From contig NZ_SJEW01000032.1 in NCBI RefSeq assembly GCF_005930475.1, forward strand, positions 1-52,743: 52,743 bases of DNA, in the 5' to 3' direction. A program made the position numbers and the translations under genes. This DNA comes from Modestobacter altitudinis (lineage in GTDB: Bacteria; Actinomycetota; Actinomycetes; Mycobacteriales; Geodermatophilaceae). Below the pieces are notes generated by a model. That model was not told the origin of the DNA and did no database searches. It worked only from the letters and a program-made list of their open reading frames with translations. This document shows, one piece after another, positions 16,633 through 23,557 of the stretch (position 1 is the stretch's first letter; every line of letters begins with the position of its first letter).

Positions 16633-16664
16633 CGCTCCGGCTCCCTGACACGGGGGCCGGAGCG
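16633..16664 (+). terminator. Hairpin terminator after M23 peptidase 2
   Basis: The arms CGCTCCGGC (16633-16641) and GCCGGAGCG (16656-16664) are perfectly complementary, about 90 bases after the stop codon. The loop adds further partial pairing. Confidence 0.55.
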
Positions 16665-16783
16665 TGGCGGTTGCGTCGACACACGCGCGGCGGAGACGTG
16701 GCCTGCCAGACGGCGCGGGACAACACCCGGGGTGCAGTAGTCAACGCCCCGTTCGTCACGGGCAACAGCCCGAGTCAGGATCA

Positions 16784-16802
16784 CTACTAGATGGCTTAGT
16801 AG
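16784..16802 (+). promoter_or_regulatory. BlaI-type operator upstream of resB
   Basis: CTACTA-GATGGCT-TAGTAG is a perfect match in both halves with the 7-base spacer. It lies 53 bases before the resB start. Confidence 0.88.
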
Positions 16803-16855
16803 ATTGACTCGCGAGTGGCCGCCCACGGCCAGCCATCCCCGCCCGGAGGGCTCGC

Positions 16856-18487
16856 GTGACCGATGTGCGAACGCACAACACGTCCGATCCGGTCACGCCC
16901 CCACGGCGCCGCCCCGCCACCTGGTCAGGCCGTTGGTTGCTGCGACAGTGGCGGTCACTGACCAGCATGCGCACGGCCATCGTGCTGCTGTTCCTCCTGG
17001 CGCTAGCCGCGATCCCGGGCTCGCTGCTGCCGCAGCGGTCGTTGTCGCCTACCGGGGTCGCCTCCTACTACCGCGACCACCCCACCCTTGCGCCGCTGCT
17101 GGACCGGCTGGGCATGTTCGCCGTGTTCGCCAGCCCTTGGTTCGCTGCCGTCTACCTGCTGCTGTTCACGTCCCTGGTCGGGTGCCTGATCCCGCGTTGC
17201 CTGGAGCACGCCCGCAGCCTCAAGGCTGGGCCGCCGCCCGTTCCGCGGCACCTGCATCGTCTTCCGGCTCATCTCACATGGCGGACCGACACCACCGTCG
17301 ACGACGCGGCCGATGCAGCGGAGCAAAGACTTCGGCACAAGCGGTTCCGAGTGAACCGCCGGCAGGCCCCAGAGAGCGTTGAGCTGGCAGCCGAACGCGG
17401 ACGCCTCAAGGAGACGGGGAACCTCGTCTTCCACATCTCGCTGCTCGTCCTGCTGCTCGCAGTCGCGGGCGGCAAGTTGTGGGGCTATGAGGGGAACATC
17501 CTGGTCACCGAAGGTGACGGGTTCTGCAACTCCTTCCAGCAGTACGACCAGTACCGGGCGGGCCCACTGGTCAAGCAACAGAACCTCAGCCCCCTCTGCT
17601 TCGACCTCGAGGACTTCAACGCCAGCTACGAACTCAACGGCACCCCCGCCTCCTTCACCGCTGACATCGCGGTCCAAGACCGGCCAGGAGCGGCGAAGCG
17701 GACTACGCGGATCGGAGTCAACGATCCGCTCCGCTTGGAAGGCGACCGGCTGTACGTGACCGGACACGGCTTCAGCCCGACGTTCACAATCACGCTCCCG
17801 AACGGGCAGACATTCGGCCCCCTGTCGGCACCGTTCCTGCCTCAGGACAGTCGCACGTTCGGCAGCCAGGGCGTCGTCAAGTTGCCGGACCTGGGTGACG
17901 GTTCCGGTGACGGCTTCGCGTTGGCGGGCTTCTTCGCGCCGACCGGGATGGTCGCCGACGGGGTCCTCAGGTCAGTGGATGCGCGACCACTCAGCCCTCA
18001 GGTCGCGATCATCGCCTACCGCGGTTACCTCGGCTTGGACTCCGGCGCCCCGCAGTCGGTCTTCCAACTCGACCAACGTCAGATCGACGTGGGTGCCCTC
18101 TCGAAGATCGGTGCCGTGAACCTGACGATCGGGCAGAGCGCGACCCTCGACGACGGCACGTCGGTGCGCTTCGACGGCTTCCGGGAATTCGCGGCGCTCC
18201 AGGTCTCGCACGACCCGGCCCAGGTCGCAGTTCTCGGTAGCGCGATCATGCTTTTGGCTGGCCTGGTCGCGAATCTCCTCCTTCGCCGGGAGCGGGTCTT
18301 CATTCGCTTGTCCTCGGCGGAGTCCGACGCTGGAAACCGAACAGCAACCGTCGGAACAGCCGCCGGCCTGTCGCGCGGTGGCGGCGATGATGCTCAAGCC
18401 CGACTGGACGACCTGCTCGGCGGACTGGCCGTCGAGGCCGGCATCCACCGTGACCACCAAGCTGAGCCCCCTGTCAGCGCGTCGTAA
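16856..18487 (+). CDS. resB: ResB-like cytochrome c biogenesis protein
   Basis: The 543-residue protein has the ResB layout. Three hydrophobic helices lie in the first third (LTSMRTAIVLLFLLALAAIPG, then about 95-115 and 190-205). A large exported domain with FNASY and GHGFSPTFTITLP follows, and a last helix (about 460-480) precedes a cytoplasmic tail. ResB works with ResC/CcsA to deliver haem to apocytochrome c; no ResC or CcdA gene is in the window. GTG 16856 has GGAGGG five bases upstream. Its placement under a BlaI-type operator suggests a role in envelope thiol or haem stress. Confidence 0.9.
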   Translation: MTDVRTHNTSDPVTPPRRRPATWSGRWLLRQWRSLTSMRTAIVLLFLLALAAIPGSLLPQRSLSPTGVASYYRDHPTLAPLLDRLGMFAVFASPWFAAVYLLLFTSLVGCLIPRCLEHARSLKAGPPPVPRHLHRLPAHLTWRTDTTVDDAADAAEQRLRHKRFRVNRRQAPESVELAAERGRLKETGNLVFHISLLVLLLAVAGGKLWGYEGNILVTEGDGFCNSFQQYDQYRAGPLVKQQNLSPLCFDLEDFNASYELNGTPASFTADIAVQDRPGAAKRTTRIGVNDPLRLEGDRLYVTGHGFSPTFTITLPNGQTFGPLSAPFLPQDSRTFGSQGVVKLPDLGDGSGDGFALAGFFAPTGMVADGVLRSVDARPLSPQVAIIAYRGYLGLDSGAPQSVFQLDQRQIDVGALSKIGAVNLTIGQSATLDDGTSVRFDGFREFAALQVSHDPAQVAVLGSAIMLLAGLVANLLLRRERVFIRLSSAESDAGNRTATVGTAAGLSRGGGDDAQARLDDLLGGLAVEAGIHRDHQAEPPVSAS

Positions 18488-18515
18488 CGCACTGTGCGGG
18501 CGACCGCCCTACCCT

Positions 18516-18534
18516 CTACTAATTCGGCTAGTAG
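18516..18534 (+). promoter_or_regulatory. BlaI-type operator upstream of M23 peptidase 3
   Basis: CTACTA-ATTCGGC-TAGTAG is a perfect match in both halves. It ends 12 bases before the start codon, so bound repressor would cover the transcription start and ribosome site. Confidence 0.88.
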
Positions 18535-18546
18535 GAAGGGGGTCTC

Positions 18547-19278
18547 GTGCAGACGCGTCTGAACAGCGCGACGCGAGAGGCTAGACGTAGTGCCATGAGG
18601 CGGGGAATCCGACTACCGGCCACTCCTGCGAGCAAGGGACCTGCGCTGCTCGTCGCAGCGGTACTCGGGGCCCTCACCATGGGCCTGAATTTGACGATCA
18701 TCGACTCGGGCGCCGCAGACAGCCAGCCCGTCACAACGGCGCTGGAAGCTGCAGGACCGGACGCGAACTTCGGCGGGGAGACAGACCCACGCCGCGACGT
18801 TGCCCTGACTGAAGCCGCCGATCGCGTGCAGCAGGTGCAGGCTTCACGGGCCGAGCGTGAGCAGGCCGAGGCCAAAGCTGAGGCCGAGCGTCGCAGCCTG
18901 CCGCTGGCGGGCGTGCTCACCACCGCCTTCGCCATGAGGTGGGGAGAGATGCACTGGGGCGTGGACATCGCCGCCCCGATGATGACTCCCGAGTACGCCG
19001 CCGCAGCCGGAACGGTGTTGCGCGCCGGGCCGGCCACCGGTTACGGCAATGCCATCTACATCCAGCATTTCAATGGCGACGTCACCGTGTACGGACACAT
19101 GGAGCAGGTCCTGGTCGAGGCCGGCGACATCGTGGAGAGCGGCGAACTCATCGCGCGGGTCGGGTCTCGCGGCTTCTCCACCGGCCCACACCTGCACTTC
19201 GAGGTCTGGGCCGGCGGCCTGGACGGACGTCGCGTAGATCCCCTCGACTGGCTAGCCGAACAGGGCATCTACCTGTGA
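18547..19278 (+). CDS. M23 family peptidoglycan peptidase, short form (copy 3)
   Basis: This 243-residue protein has a membrane anchor or signal at about 32-53. A short charged helix (about 85-115, rich in AEREQAEAKAEAE) stands in place of the long coiled coil of copies 1 and 2. The M23 domain carries MHWGVD and HLHFEVW, so the zinc site is intact. The GTG start follows GAAGGGGG. It is more distant from copies 1 and 2 than they are from each other. It probably acts on the wall close to the membrane. Confidence 0.9.
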   Translation: MQTRLNSATREARRSAMRRGIRLPATPASKGPALLVAAVLGALTMGLNLTIIDSGAADSQPVTTALEAAGPDANFGGETDPRRDVALTEAADRVQQVQASRAEREQAEAKAEAERRSLPLAGVLTTAFAMRWGEMHWGVDIAAPMMTPEYAAAAGTVLRAGPATGYGNAIYIQHFNGDVTVYGHMEQVLVEAGDIVESGELIARVGSRGFSTGPHLHFEVWAGGLDGRRVDPLDWLAEQGIYL

Positions 19279-19840
19279 CATCACGCGTCTGCCCCGTGAC
19301 CGCGCGCGCCAGCCAGCCATTGTCGGCGACTCGGTCGCCTACGATCCGCCCAGCCCCCCCCGATCGCCGACTTCACGATTGGTCACCACGTCGCGGCGCA
19401 GTCAGCGAGCGGCTTCCGGCCGATGGTCATGTTGCTGCCAGCGTACCCGGAGTCGACCAGGCGTCGATCACCGGCGAGACACCGCCCTTTCCGGCCGTCG
19501 GTCGAGACCCTTGCCCGGTCAGGTGCCAGATGAGTGAGACCGGGAACAGTGTCGGTGGTACGGGAGTGGGTCCACCACCGCGGTGGGAGGGCATCTTTCC
19601 AAGTCGAGCCTGGCCGGGCTGGTCCGAGTCGACGTGAAGGCACGTGAGCCGAGTAAGGCCCTTGGCTGATGACCGCATCGGTGCACTGACCACACAGGGG
19701 TTGTCACATGCCGAACACCACGGTGAATGGCCGTCGGTCGGCCTCGCAGCATGGGCAGCAGGCTGACCGGCATCCTTGACGCGGCTGAGCCTTTCCGGAC
19801 TCGGCCCTGGCGATGGTCCGGTGGCGGAGCTGAAGTGGGG
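19279..19840. other. Gene-poor stretch, possibly degraded DNA
   Basis: About 560 bases after M23 peptidase 3 with no frame that I can assign. Several overlapping short frames exist on both strands without ribosome sites or motifs. The region looks like sequence in decay and borders the peptidase remnant at 19889-20037. Confidence 0.4.
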
Positions 19841-19886
19841 CCCTCTCGGCGGCCGCCAGAACGGGGGCAGGCGGCCGCCGAGAGGG
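19841..19886. terminator. Strong GC-rich hairpin terminator
   Basis: Two perfectly complementary 17-bp arms (19841-19857 and 19870-19886) enclose a 12-base loop. It lies two bases past the stop of the minus-strand peptidase remnant, in the same relation as the hairpin 6881-6919 to M23 peptidase 1. Confidence 0.7.
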
Positions 19887-19888
19887 GG

Positions 19889-20037
19889 TCAGGCGCAGCT
19901 ACCGGCGAGCGGCATGCCGCGAGCCGCGGCACGGGTCGATGCCACTTGTACCCGGCCGCGATCGAGCGAAGACACGGAGAAGGCCAGCCGCAGTCCGCCG
20001 GCGCAAAGCGTTGTGCGGTGAACTACGACCCACCCTA
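19889..20037 (-). pseudogene. Remnant of a fourth M23 peptidase gene (C-terminal end behind its own operator)
   Basis: The minus-strand frame ends in AAARGMPLAGSCA, closely matching the C-terminus of M23 copy 1 (LAARGVSLGGSCT). The first roughly 40 bases from the stop align at DNA level with 6931-6970. The same arrangement surrounds it: a terminator hairpin just after the stop, and upstream an operator with the same variant half-sites as copy 1. The coiled coil and the whole zinc site are missing. I infer a large internal deletion. The surviving frame could still express a short peptide. Confidence 0.5.
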
Positions 20038-20056
20038 CTACGACCCTGGATAGTTG
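20038..20056 (-). promoter_or_regulatory. BlaI-type operator in front of the M23 remnant
   Basis: CTACGA-CCCTGGA-TAGTTG has the same half-sites and spacer length as the operator of M23 peptidase 1 (8477-8495). It has no intact gene downstream on either strand, which supports the idea of a decayed target gene. Confidence 0.65.
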
Positions 20057-20438
20057 TCGCAGAGGGATGGCAAACGGCGGGTTGGTCCTGGCGAGTGGAT
20101 GGGGTTGCGCGTCTACTCGACCGTGCGGGGCGCTGGCTCGAAGCGCCTGGAATTCAGTGACGTTCCTCTGACTGAGCCAGGCGCTCGAGCTCGCCAACGG
20201 GTGCTTCCAGCACCCCCCGATGTCAATCAGCCCCGCGGCTGACTGCTGGCGGCTGACTGCGCATGACCGTGCCCTGCCGACCACGCTCGGCTCCTGCGCC
20301 GAGCGACGAAACTACGCCCGTGACCGTGTCAGTTATTGCGCCACCCGCAGCGCCTTCTCATTCGACAGGCATGCAACGTCAGCAGCCAGCGACCTCCGGT
20401 CGTCGCAGGTGCGCTGTCTCAAGAGAAGGAGCCATAGC
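20057..20438. other. Intergenic region before the integration module
   Basis: About 380 bases without a supported gene. Short frames in both directions have no recognisable motif. It should contain the promoter for the excisionase-integrase pair. Confidence 0.4.
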
Positions 20439-20672
20439 GTGGCACCCAAAAGCGCCCGGTCGTCGGTCGGCGCCACCAACCGTCTGCATGACGTCGACAG
20501 CGCCGCCGAGTACCTCCGCTGCGGTCCGCGCCTGATCTACCGGCTGGTCGCCGAACGCAAGGTGAAGCACACGTACGCCGGACGGTCGCTCCGCTTCTGG
20601 CAGTCAGACCTCGACGCCTACCTGGATGCTCGCGCTGTGGAGCCCATCGCCCCGCCACGAGCTCGGCGCTGA
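20439..20672 (+). CDS. Excisionase-like helix-turn-helix (MerR/AlpA-type) protein
   Basis: The 77-residue protein has the DNA-binding helix-turn-helix of the excisionase family. It begins with RLHDVDSAAEYLRCGPRLIYRLVAER, then the wing VKHTYAGRSLRFWQSDLDAYLDA, which is typical of Xis/AlpA proteins. GTG 20439 has AGAAGGAG seven bases upstream. It precedes the integrase gene by about 150 bases in the same direction and probably sets the direction of recombination. Confidence 0.85.
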   Translation: MAPKSARSSVGATNRLHDVDSAAEYLRCGPRLIYRLVAERKVKHTYAGRSLRFWQSDLDAYLDARAVEPIAPPRARR

Positions 20673-20819
20673 CGCATCGGTTGGCGACGACCCAGCCGCC
20701 AGGATCGGACGTCGCAGGTGCAGGGTCGGCGACCGACCCCACCACCGCTCGTGTATCGGGCTCATGCGCGCGATCGGTTGAAGCGTTGCCAGCCTGCGAA
20801 GGACACGGGAGGGTGCCCC

Positions 20820-21950
20820 ATGGCAACCAAGCAGACGCGGACCGCCTTCGGGTCGCTGACCCAGCTCAAGAGCGGTAACTGGCGAGCGCGCTGTACCGGG
20901 CCAGACGGGAAGCGCCGGTCTGCCACGTTCCCCACCAAGTCGGCGGCACGGGCATGGCTGGCGATCCAGCAAGCCGACGTCGTCAGAAAGACCTGGCGCG
21001 CGCCAGAGGCCGGCACGCGCAGCGTCGGCTCCTACGCCGACGAGTACCTGGCCCGCAACGACCTGCGGGAGTCCACACGCGGGCTGTACACCTCACTGTG
21101 GAAGCACCACTTGGCCGAGCACTGGGAGCTGGTGCCGGTCGGCGACGTCACCCCCGCCAAGGTGCGGGCGTGGCACGCGCAGGCTGTGAAGACCACCGGG
21201 CCCACGGCGCTCGCCCAGTCGTACCGGCTGTTGCGCTCGCTTCTCGGCGTCGCGGTGGCCGATGAGGTGATCGCGGCCAATCCCTGCAAGTTGCGCAACG
21301 CCAGTACGCCGAAGACCGCCCGCCCGTCGCGCTCTCTCACCACGCGCGAGGTGCAGGCCATCGCCGGCCACCTGGCCCAGGACGTGCGGACCAAGCGCTA
21401 TGCGGTGCTCGTCCTCGTGCTGGCCTTCAGCGGCCTGCGCTTCGGCGAGGCGACCGCGCTCCGCCGATCCGACGTCCTCGACGACTGCACGCGTCTGCTG
21501 GTGGAGCGCTCGGTCCGCTATGTCGGTGGCCGGTGGGCGGTCGGCGAGCCCAAGACCGAGGCGGGCCGCCGGTCGGTGGCCTTGCCACCGTCCGTGGCCG
21601 CTGTACTAGCCGATCACCTGGAGCAGTACGTCCCCGACTCGCCGGACGCGCTCGTGTTCAGCACAGCTTCCGGCGGCTACCTGGCCCGCTCCAACTGGGG
21701 TCAGACGTTCCGCCGCGCAGCCGAGACGTGCGGGCTGCCGCCGGTTCGTCCCCACGAGCTGCGCCACACGGGTGCAACGTGGGCCGCCCAGACCGGCGCC
21801 ACCACGGCCGAGCTGATGCGGCGACTGGGGCACGCCTCCCCCGCCGCAGCGATGCGCTACCAGCATGCGGTCGACCATCGAGACGACGAGATCGCCCGAG
21901 CGCTGGACGCCGTCCTGACCGGCACGGTCAGGGCCTCCACCGCTCGCTAG
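20820..21950 (+). CDS. int: Tyrosine recombinase (phage-type integrase)
   Basis: The 376-residue protein has an N-terminal arm-binding/AP2-like region (about 10-50) and a SAM-like core-binding domain (about 65-150). In the catalytic domain the first Arg is in FSGLRFGEA, the box II motif is HELRHTGATW, the next His is in RRLGHAS, and the nucleophile Tyr is in AMRYQHA. All key residues are present. ATG 20820 has GGAGGG six bases upstream. The gene ends about 80 bases before a tRNA-Gly fragment, the usual position of an integrase beside its attachment site. Confidence 0.95.
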   Translation: MATKQTRTAFGSLTQLKSGNWRARCTGPDGKRRSATFPTKSAARAWLAIQQADVVRKTWRAPEAGTRSVGSYADEYLARNDLRESTRGLYTSLWKHHLAEHWELVPVGDVTPAKVRAWHAQAVKTTGPTALAQSYRLLRSLLGVAVADEVIAANPCKLRNASTPKTARPSRSLTTREVQAIAGHLAQDVRTKRYAVLVLVLAFSGLRFGEATALRRSDVLDDCTRLLVERSVRYVGGRWAVGEPKTEAGRRSVALPPSVAAVLADHLEQYVPDSPDALVFSTASGGYLARSNWGQTFRRAAETCGLPPVRPHELRHTGATWAAQTGATTAELMRRLGHASPAAAMRYQHAVDHRDDEIARALDAVLTGTVRASTAR

Positions 21951-22027
21951 GGACACACAGCGGACACGCTGATGCCTTTCGTGCTGTTGACGGCCCGCTG
22001 ACCTGCCCAAACCCCCTCGGACGGTCA

Positions 22028-22071
22028 AGCCTTCCAAGCTGGCCATGCCGGTTCGATCCCGGTCACCCGCT
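22028..22071 (+). other. Attachment site (att core): 3' part of tRNA-Gly(UCC)
   Basis: Starting in the anticodon stem, the sequence reads as anticodon loop CTTCCAA (22031-22037, anticodon TCC) and 3' stem GCTGG. A 4-base variable loop follows, then T-stem GCCGG, T-loop TTCGATC, T-stem CCGGT, acceptor strand CACCCGC and discriminator T (22071). The 5' half of a tRNA (D-arm and GCGGGTG acceptor strand) is absent upstream, and the anticodon stem pairing breaks at 22027. This is what remains at the distal end after integration into a tRNA gene. Confidence 0.8.
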
Positions 22072-22248
22072 CTCCGCGACGCCCCGGGGTCCTGCGCCTG
22101 CTCGGTCAGGCGACACCGGTGACGTCGTCGCGCTGGCCACGCTGGCCACGCTCGCAAGCCCGTCCCGGGCATGCCGACGCACGGAGGGAGCTGACCGGGC
22201 GCCGCCGGCGGGGTGAGCAGGGCGGGTGCGACAGCCTGCCCCGGGGCG

Positions 22249-22494
22249 TCAGCTGTGCGCGAGCGCCTCGCGGACCTCGGCCAGGGTCGGGTTGCTGAGG
22301 TACCGGCCGCCGATGAGCACCGTCGGGGAGAGCTCCCACCCCTGCGGGTGGTGGGCACGCACGGCTGCGGCGCCCTCCTCGTCGTCCCGGAACCGCACGC
22401 TGCGGTGCGGGATGCGGGCGAGGGTCATCTTCGCGCGGAGCTTCGCCGAGTACGGACACCCCGGCAGGTGGTAGACGACGGGCAGCTCGGCCAT
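22249..22494 (-). CDS. Glutaredoxin-like protein
   Basis: The 81-residue thioredoxin-fold protein has the active site CPYS at about 13-16 and the cis-proline motif SPTVLIGGRYLSNP typical of mycoredoxin/glutaredoxins. It is probably a cytosolic thiol reductant or peroxide/nitro-stress partner. The ATG has GAGGAG five bases upstream. It is the last gene of a minus-strand run from the ECF sigma factor. Confidence 0.85.
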   Translation of the reverse strand: MAELPVVYHLPGCPYSAKLRAKMTLARIPHRSVRFRDDEEGAAAVRAHHPQGWELSPTVLIGGRYLSNPTLAEVREALAHS

Positions 22495-22563
22495 GGGTGC
22501 TCCTCGATGAGTGCCTGCTCCCACCGTGGCAGCGGGCCACGGCCCGGACAAGGCCCCGCCGGC

Positions 22564-23124
22564 TCAGCTGCTGCGGCGGCGGTGGTGCAGGTGGACGACG
22601 CCGCCGGCGAACCGGCGCTCGTCGACCAGCTCGAGGTCCAGCCGCACCCCGTCGGGCAGCGCCCGGGTACCCCCGCCGACGACGACCGGGTGCACCAGGT
22701 GGTGCACCTCGTCGACGAGCCCGGCGCGGAACACGGACGCCGCGAGCGCGGCACCGCCGACGCCGAGGTCGCGGTCCGACGACTCCTTCAGCTGCTGCAC
22801 CGCCGTCGGGTCGAAGGCTCGTTCCAGCCGGGTCCGCGGTGTGCTGACCGCCTCGAGCGTGGTCGAGTAGACGATCTTGTCGGCGGCGCGCCAGATGTCG
22901 GCGTAGTCGTTCTCGACGGCAGGGTGCTCGGGGCCGCCGATCGTCTGCCAGACCGCCATCACCTCGTAGGTGCGCCGGCCGTAGAGGTACGTGCCGACCG
23001 CCCGCTCGAGGTCGTTGACGAAGGCGTGCACCTCCGGGTCGGGCTCGGCCCAGTCGAACTTCCCGTCCGCGTCGGCGATGTACCCGTCGAGGGAGCAGAT
23101 GGTGCTGTAGACCAGCCGGCTCAT
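22564..23124 (-). CDS. Dihydrofolate reductase / RibD C-terminal domain family protein
   Basis: This 186-residue protein starts with LVYSTICSLDGYIAD and has the NADPH-binding GRRTYEVM and GVGGAALAASVFRAGLVDEV segments of the RibD-C/DHFR-like family. These are small NADPH-dependent reductases of mostly unknown substrate. Its start overlaps the stop of the VOC gene by one base (TGATG), so the two are co-translated. It is not a classical folate reductase. Confidence 0.88.
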   Translation of the reverse strand: MSRLVYSTICSLDGYIADADGKFDWAEPDPEVHAFVNDLERAVGTYLYGRRTYEVMAVWQTIGGPEHPAVENDYADIWRAADKIVYSTTLEAVSTPRTRLERAFDPTAVQQLKESSDRDLGVGGAALAASVFRAGLVDEVHHLVHPVVVGGGTRALPDGVRLDLELVDERRFAGGVVHLHHRRRSS

Positions 23125-23528
23125 CAGCTCTGCTCGATGACGGAGAAGACGTTGCCTGCCGGGTCGGTGAACCAGGCGATCAGCGGTCCGCCGGCGCGCA
23201 TCACGCCGTTCTCGTCGGTCGGGGGCTCGTCGTAGTGGAGGAACTGGACACCGCGGGCGGCGAGCTCGGCCACCGCGGCGTCCACGTCGGGCACCGGGAA
23301 GTTGAGCACCGTGTACGTGGCCGGACTGTGCCCGGGCCCCTTGGCATAGACGAGCACGTCCCGCCCCCCGGCGAGGTGCAGGTGCATGATCCCGCCCATC
23401 GCCGGCTCACCGCTGGTCTCCAGCCCCAGCACCCCCTCGTAGAAGGTGCGTGCCGCGTCGAGGTCGTCGACGGAGAAGCCGCTGAAGGCGGCGCTGTCGC
23501 GGAGCAGTTCGGTCCTGGTCTCGGTCAT
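23124..23528 (-). CDS. VOC (glyoxalase/bleomycin resistance) family protein
   Basis: The 134-residue single VOC domain shows the paired beta-alpha-beta-beta-beta units: SGFSVDDLDAARTFYEGVLGLE at the start and FPVPDVDAAVAELAARGVQF in the middle, ending in WFTDPAGNVFSVIEQ, where the Glu is a metal ligand in the family. It lies between an ECF sigma gene and a RibD-like reductase in one operon, as is common in actinobacteria. The substrate is unknown. Confidence 0.88.
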   Translation of the reverse strand: MTETRTELLRDSAAFSGFSVDDLDAARTFYEGVLGLETSGEPAMGGIMHLHLAGGRDVLVYAKGPGHSPATYTVLNFPVPDVDAAVAELAARGVQFLHYDEPPTDENGVMRAGGPLIAWFTDPAGNVFSVIEQS

Positions 23529-23557
23529 GCTCTCCAGACCGCCGCCACCGGCGGAAC

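Larger units (their letters stand above)
1290..22071. mobile_element. Putative integrated genomic island (tRNA-Gly site), left end uncertain
   Basis: The right end is well supported. A tyrosine integrase (20820-21950), an excisionase-like gene (20439-20672) and a tRNA-Gly(UCC) 3' fragment (22028-22071) mark an integration boundary. Between about 1.3 kb and this end the genes are loosely spaced, less GC-extreme by eye, and tied together by one repeated operator. Nine copies of that operator occur here and none was seen in the flanks. The covarying hairpin family found five times to the right is absent. The left coordinate is only where composition changes. A full tRNA-Gly would be expected at the true left end and is not in the window, so the element may extend beyond it or may be a composite. 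Confidence 0.45.

Noticed and set aside
19383..19693. Minus-strand frames with LHVD...LGK faintly recalling an IS481-type transposase core
   Set aside because: The resemblance is a few residues only, frames are broken, and no terminal inverted repeats or DDE spacing can be seen.
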